From contig NZ_SCRP01000018.1 in the NCBI RefSeq assembly GCF_004298475.1, forward strand, positions 20,075 through 84,074: 64,000 bases of DNA, given 5' to 3'. Source of the stretch: Paraburkholderia sp. Its GTDB lineage: Bacteria > Pseudomonadota > Gammaproteobacteria > Burkholderiales > Burkholderiaceae. Below, piece after piece: positions 62,436 to 64,000 of this stretch (its first letter is position 1; each line of letters starts with the position of its first letter). The notes under the pieces were generated by a model. The model worked only from the letters and a program-made list of their open reading frames with translations, was not told the DNA's origin and made no database searches. The position numbers were made by a program, and so were the translations under genes.

Positions 62436-63200
62436 ATGAGACTCAGCATCTTTTGCGTGCTTGCCTGCGCATTTGCCGCGTCCCCGGCGCTTGCGGCGGC
62501 GGATCTCGACGCCGTGGTACTGCATGAAAGCCGCGTCGTCACGGCGGACGGCGTGACGCGTACCACGACGTATCGGGAGCGGATGGTCCGGCGCGACGGG
62601 CACGTGTGGGTCGAGCGTGTGCTGCCGGTCGCGGCGGCGGGCGGCAGTCATGGTGGCCATCACGACCATGACCACGATGCGGGTCATGTGCGCAAGGACC
62701 CGCTGCGCGCCGGTGTGCAGCCGGTTGCCGCACATGCAGCCCAGGCGGCCCACGCCGGCCACAAGCACTTCAACTTCCAGGCGGCCGCGCGGCACGTCAC
62801 CTATGACGGCAAGACGGCGAGCATCGAGTACGTGGACGCGGCGAACCGGACGGTCGTCAGCGTGCCGCCGACGGAGTACGAATCCACGGGTTTCGACGGC
62901 TCGTGGGACAACGCGTACTACGTCACGCCGCCATCGCAGTTGAAGCGTTTCGCGGCCGTGAAGCGCGGCGCGACGACCGGCGCGCGCTGGTACGAGCAGG
63001 CGGTCGATATGCGCGGCGTGAACCGGATCCTGTGGAGCGAAAAGCTGCAGGCACCGCTGTCGGTCGAGTATCGGAGTGCGGATGGCCGTGTGATGCGCAA
63101 GCTGACGTTGACGCAAGTTCCAGCCTCGCGGAACAAGCCGTTGCCGTGGCAAACGCTCGCCGACTATCAGCGCAAGGAATATGCCGACTACCTGGATTGA
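62436..63200 (+). CDS. His-rich secreted protein of unknown function in the phosphatase operon
   Basis: The 254-residue protein has a Sec signal (MRLSIFCVLACAFAASPALAA) and a His-rich segment (GSHGGHHDHDHDAGHV) near residue 70-85, followed by AHAAQAAHAGHKHFNFQ. The rest is beta-rich (TYDGKTASIEYVDAANRTVVSVPPTEYESTGFDG) and ends with a basic YQRKEYADYLD. The His cluster should bind zinc or copper. It follows the two phosphatases after 31 bases, with a GACGGAGGATCG site. A zinc-supply role for the phosphatases is a reasonable guess; no family was recognised. Confidence 0.65.
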   Translation: MRLSIFCVLACAFAASPALAAADLDAVVLHESRVVTADGVTRTTTYRERMVRRDGHVWVERVLPVAAAGGSHGGHHDHDHDAGHVRKDPLRAGVQPVAAHAAQAAHAGHKHFNFQAAARHVTYDGKTASIEYVDAANRTVVSVPPTEYESTGFDGSWDNAYYVTPPSQLKRFAAVKRGATTGARWYEQAVDMRGVNRILWSEKLQAPLSVEYRSADGRVMRKLTLTQVPASRNKPLPWQTLADYQRKEYADYLD

Positions 63201-63273
63201 CCGGGTACGCGGTTGGGCCGAGATCGGTTGCAGCAAGCTGGTCGAGTAGTTCGCGCAGACATCACCTTCACAC

Positions 63274-63303
63274 AACCGGATGAGTCTTTCGATTCATCCG
63301 GTT
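63274..63303 (+). terminator. Hairpin ending the phosphatase operon
   Basis: A perfect 10-bp stem with a 10-base loop lies about 75 bases after the last operon gene. The following bases CCTCTCGCTC are pyrimidine-rich but not a T-run, so termination would be weak or Rho-assisted. Confidence 0.45.
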
Positions 63304-63392
63304 CCTCTCGCTCATACGGCGCACTTGCCTGACTCGACATGTCTTGATCGAGCACCGAGCGAGTCTCGGGCGTGCCTGCACCGACCCTGGAT

Positions 63393-63417
63393 CGCGTTAC
63401 GCGTTACGCGTTACGCG
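63393..63417. repeat. Heptanucleotide tandem repeat CGCGTTA, 3.6 copies
   Basis: Three perfect copies of CGCGTTA are followed by CGCG, in the leader region of the metallophosphoesterase gene. The unit resembles CGCGACA found in nine copies near 49453. Confidence 0.85.
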
Positions 63418-63502
63418 GCGCGCAGCTCGCATCCGCTACCGACCTCGACATCCTCCAAAGTTTTTTCTCTTGCCTTAACCCCATCAACCAGATCACCACC
63501 TC

Positions 63503-64000
63503 ATGAAAAACGAAGGCGTTCCCGCAACAGGACCTGTTATCACCGACGACATAAGCGTGTCGGATTCCCGCAGGCGAAGCCTGCTTAAAGCAGGCTTCGG
63601 CGCCACACTGCTGCCGATTGGCGGCAGCGTGCTGCTGTCCGCTTGCGGCGGCGAACTCGGCGTACCAGGCGCTGCAACCCAGCCGCCGGCCCAATCTCCG
63701 GACCAACCGCCGGTCCAGCCGGACATGCCGGGGCTCGTCTCCAGTTTCGCGCTGGCCGTGCTGCCCGACACGCAGTTCTATGCCCGATACGCCACCCTCG
63801 ACGAGAACCGGCAGTTCACTCGCAAATACGGTAGCGAGCCGTTCCGTGCCCAGACCCAATGGGTGGCGAGCAACGCCGCTGCGCTGAATATCCCGTTCCT
63901 GATCCATCTGGGAGACGTGGTTGACCAGCAGAACAAAGAAGCGCAGTGGATGGTGGCCCACAGTGCGATGCAGGTGCTGGAGAGCGCCAAAGTGCCGTAC
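63503..64000 (+). CDS. Tat-type lipoprotein metallophosphoesterase (cut by window edge)
   Basis: The 166 visible residues begin with a twin-arginine motif (DSRRRSLLKAGFGATLLPIGG) and a lipobox (LLSAC, at about residue 48), then a Pro/Gln linker (PPAQSPDQPPVQPDMPG). The start of a calcineurin-type metallophosphoesterase domain follows: ALAVLPDTQFYARY (first metal Asp) and IPFLIHLGDVVDQQ (the GDxxD motif). It should be a folded-exported lipoprotein hydrolysing phosphoesters. It lies at the right edge of the phosphate locus and the remaining metal ligands are outside the window. No strong Shine-Dalgarno precedes the ATG. Confidence 0.85.
   Translation, partial: MKNEGVPATGPVITDDISVSDSRRRSLLKAGFGATLLPIGGSVLLSACGGELGVPGAATQPPAQSPDQPPVQPDMPGLVSSFALAVLPDTQFYARYATLDENRQFTRKYGSEPFRAQTQWVASNAAALNIPFLIHLGDVVDQQNKEAQWMVAHSAMQVLESAKVPY

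Larger units (their letters stand above)
63201..63502. other. Spacer with hairpin and heptamer repeat
   Basis: About 300 bases after the phosphatase operon. A 10-bp hairpin AACCGGATGA (63274-63283) / TCATCCGGTT (63294-63303) is a likely operon terminator although its T-run is poor, and a CGCGTTA heptamer repeat lies at 63393-63417. No clear Pho box was found for the next gene. Confidence 0.45.

Overview
The window looks like part of a chromosome of a Burkholderiaceae bacterium, most likely Paraburkholderia or Caballeronia. This is inferred from the high GC, the codon style, and a gene set typical of that group: a DUF4148 protein, an acetoacetyl-CoA reductase, an L-arabonate-dehydratase remnant, a three-domain copper nitrite reductase, a HiPIP and a DUF2322 protein. 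No rRNA, tRNA, CRISPR array, integrase, transposase or prophage was recognised. About 50 genes are called, with some pseudogene remnants and repeat-rich spacers.

Layout. 1-9.7 kb: an HPP-family membrane protein (cut at the left edge), a lipoprotein, a MlaC-like protein and an AI-2E-family permease with a long C-terminal extension, phaB, small proteins, and a Gfo/Idh/MocA oxidoreductase. A gene-poor stretch (4.6-8.4 kb) holds inverted repeats and an orphan minus-strand terminator. 9.8-12.6 kb: acetate uptake and activation (satP-acs) behind a sigma54-type promoter. 12.9-17.6 kb: an intact sugar ABC transporter with a GntR/FadR regulator. It is flanked by a decayed sugar dehydrogenase and a decayed IlvD/Edd sugar-acid dehydratase, so the import genes have outlived their catabolic neighbours. 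17.8-21.8 kb: DUF4148 protein, monooxygenase-fold protein, alanine racemase, SET-domain protein and a GNAT acetyltransferase.

21.9-27.2 kb is a tight three-gene operon, DUF2760 - Hsp70-like - Hsp70-like with a large extra C-terminal domain. I regard it as the best candidate here for a poorly described system. 27.7-33.9 kb: HiPIP, DbpA helicase, a MASE2-GGDEF cyclase, a divergent epimerase/LysR pair and a universal stress protein. 34.1-37.8 kb: a divergent module of winged-helix regulator plus beta-propeller protein on one side, DUF899 plus DUF2182 proteins on the other. 37.8-44.5 kb: DUF2322, a GST, an EAL protein, a solo FRG-domain protein, a PEP-mutase-family lyase and an MHS transporter.

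45.2-49.0 kb is a nitrite-respiration module: CuNIR-cytochrome c fusion, NirV-like protein, SCO-like protein and a convergent cytochrome b. It is followed by a small membrane protein and a stress protein whose leader carries an 8-9 copy heptanucleotide repeat, then a headless LysR, a DsbA-family protein and the 1619-residue NAD-glutamate dehydrogenase.

57.4-64.0 kb is a phosphate-scavenging locus. Two divergent promoters each carry an 11-bp-spaced Pho-box-like repeat with a -10 element at the same distance as in E. coli phoA. One drives a PHP-domain lipoprotein. The other drives two tandem alkaline phosphatases and a His-rich secreted protein. A Tat-type lipoprotein metallophosphoesterase follows and is cut at the right edge.
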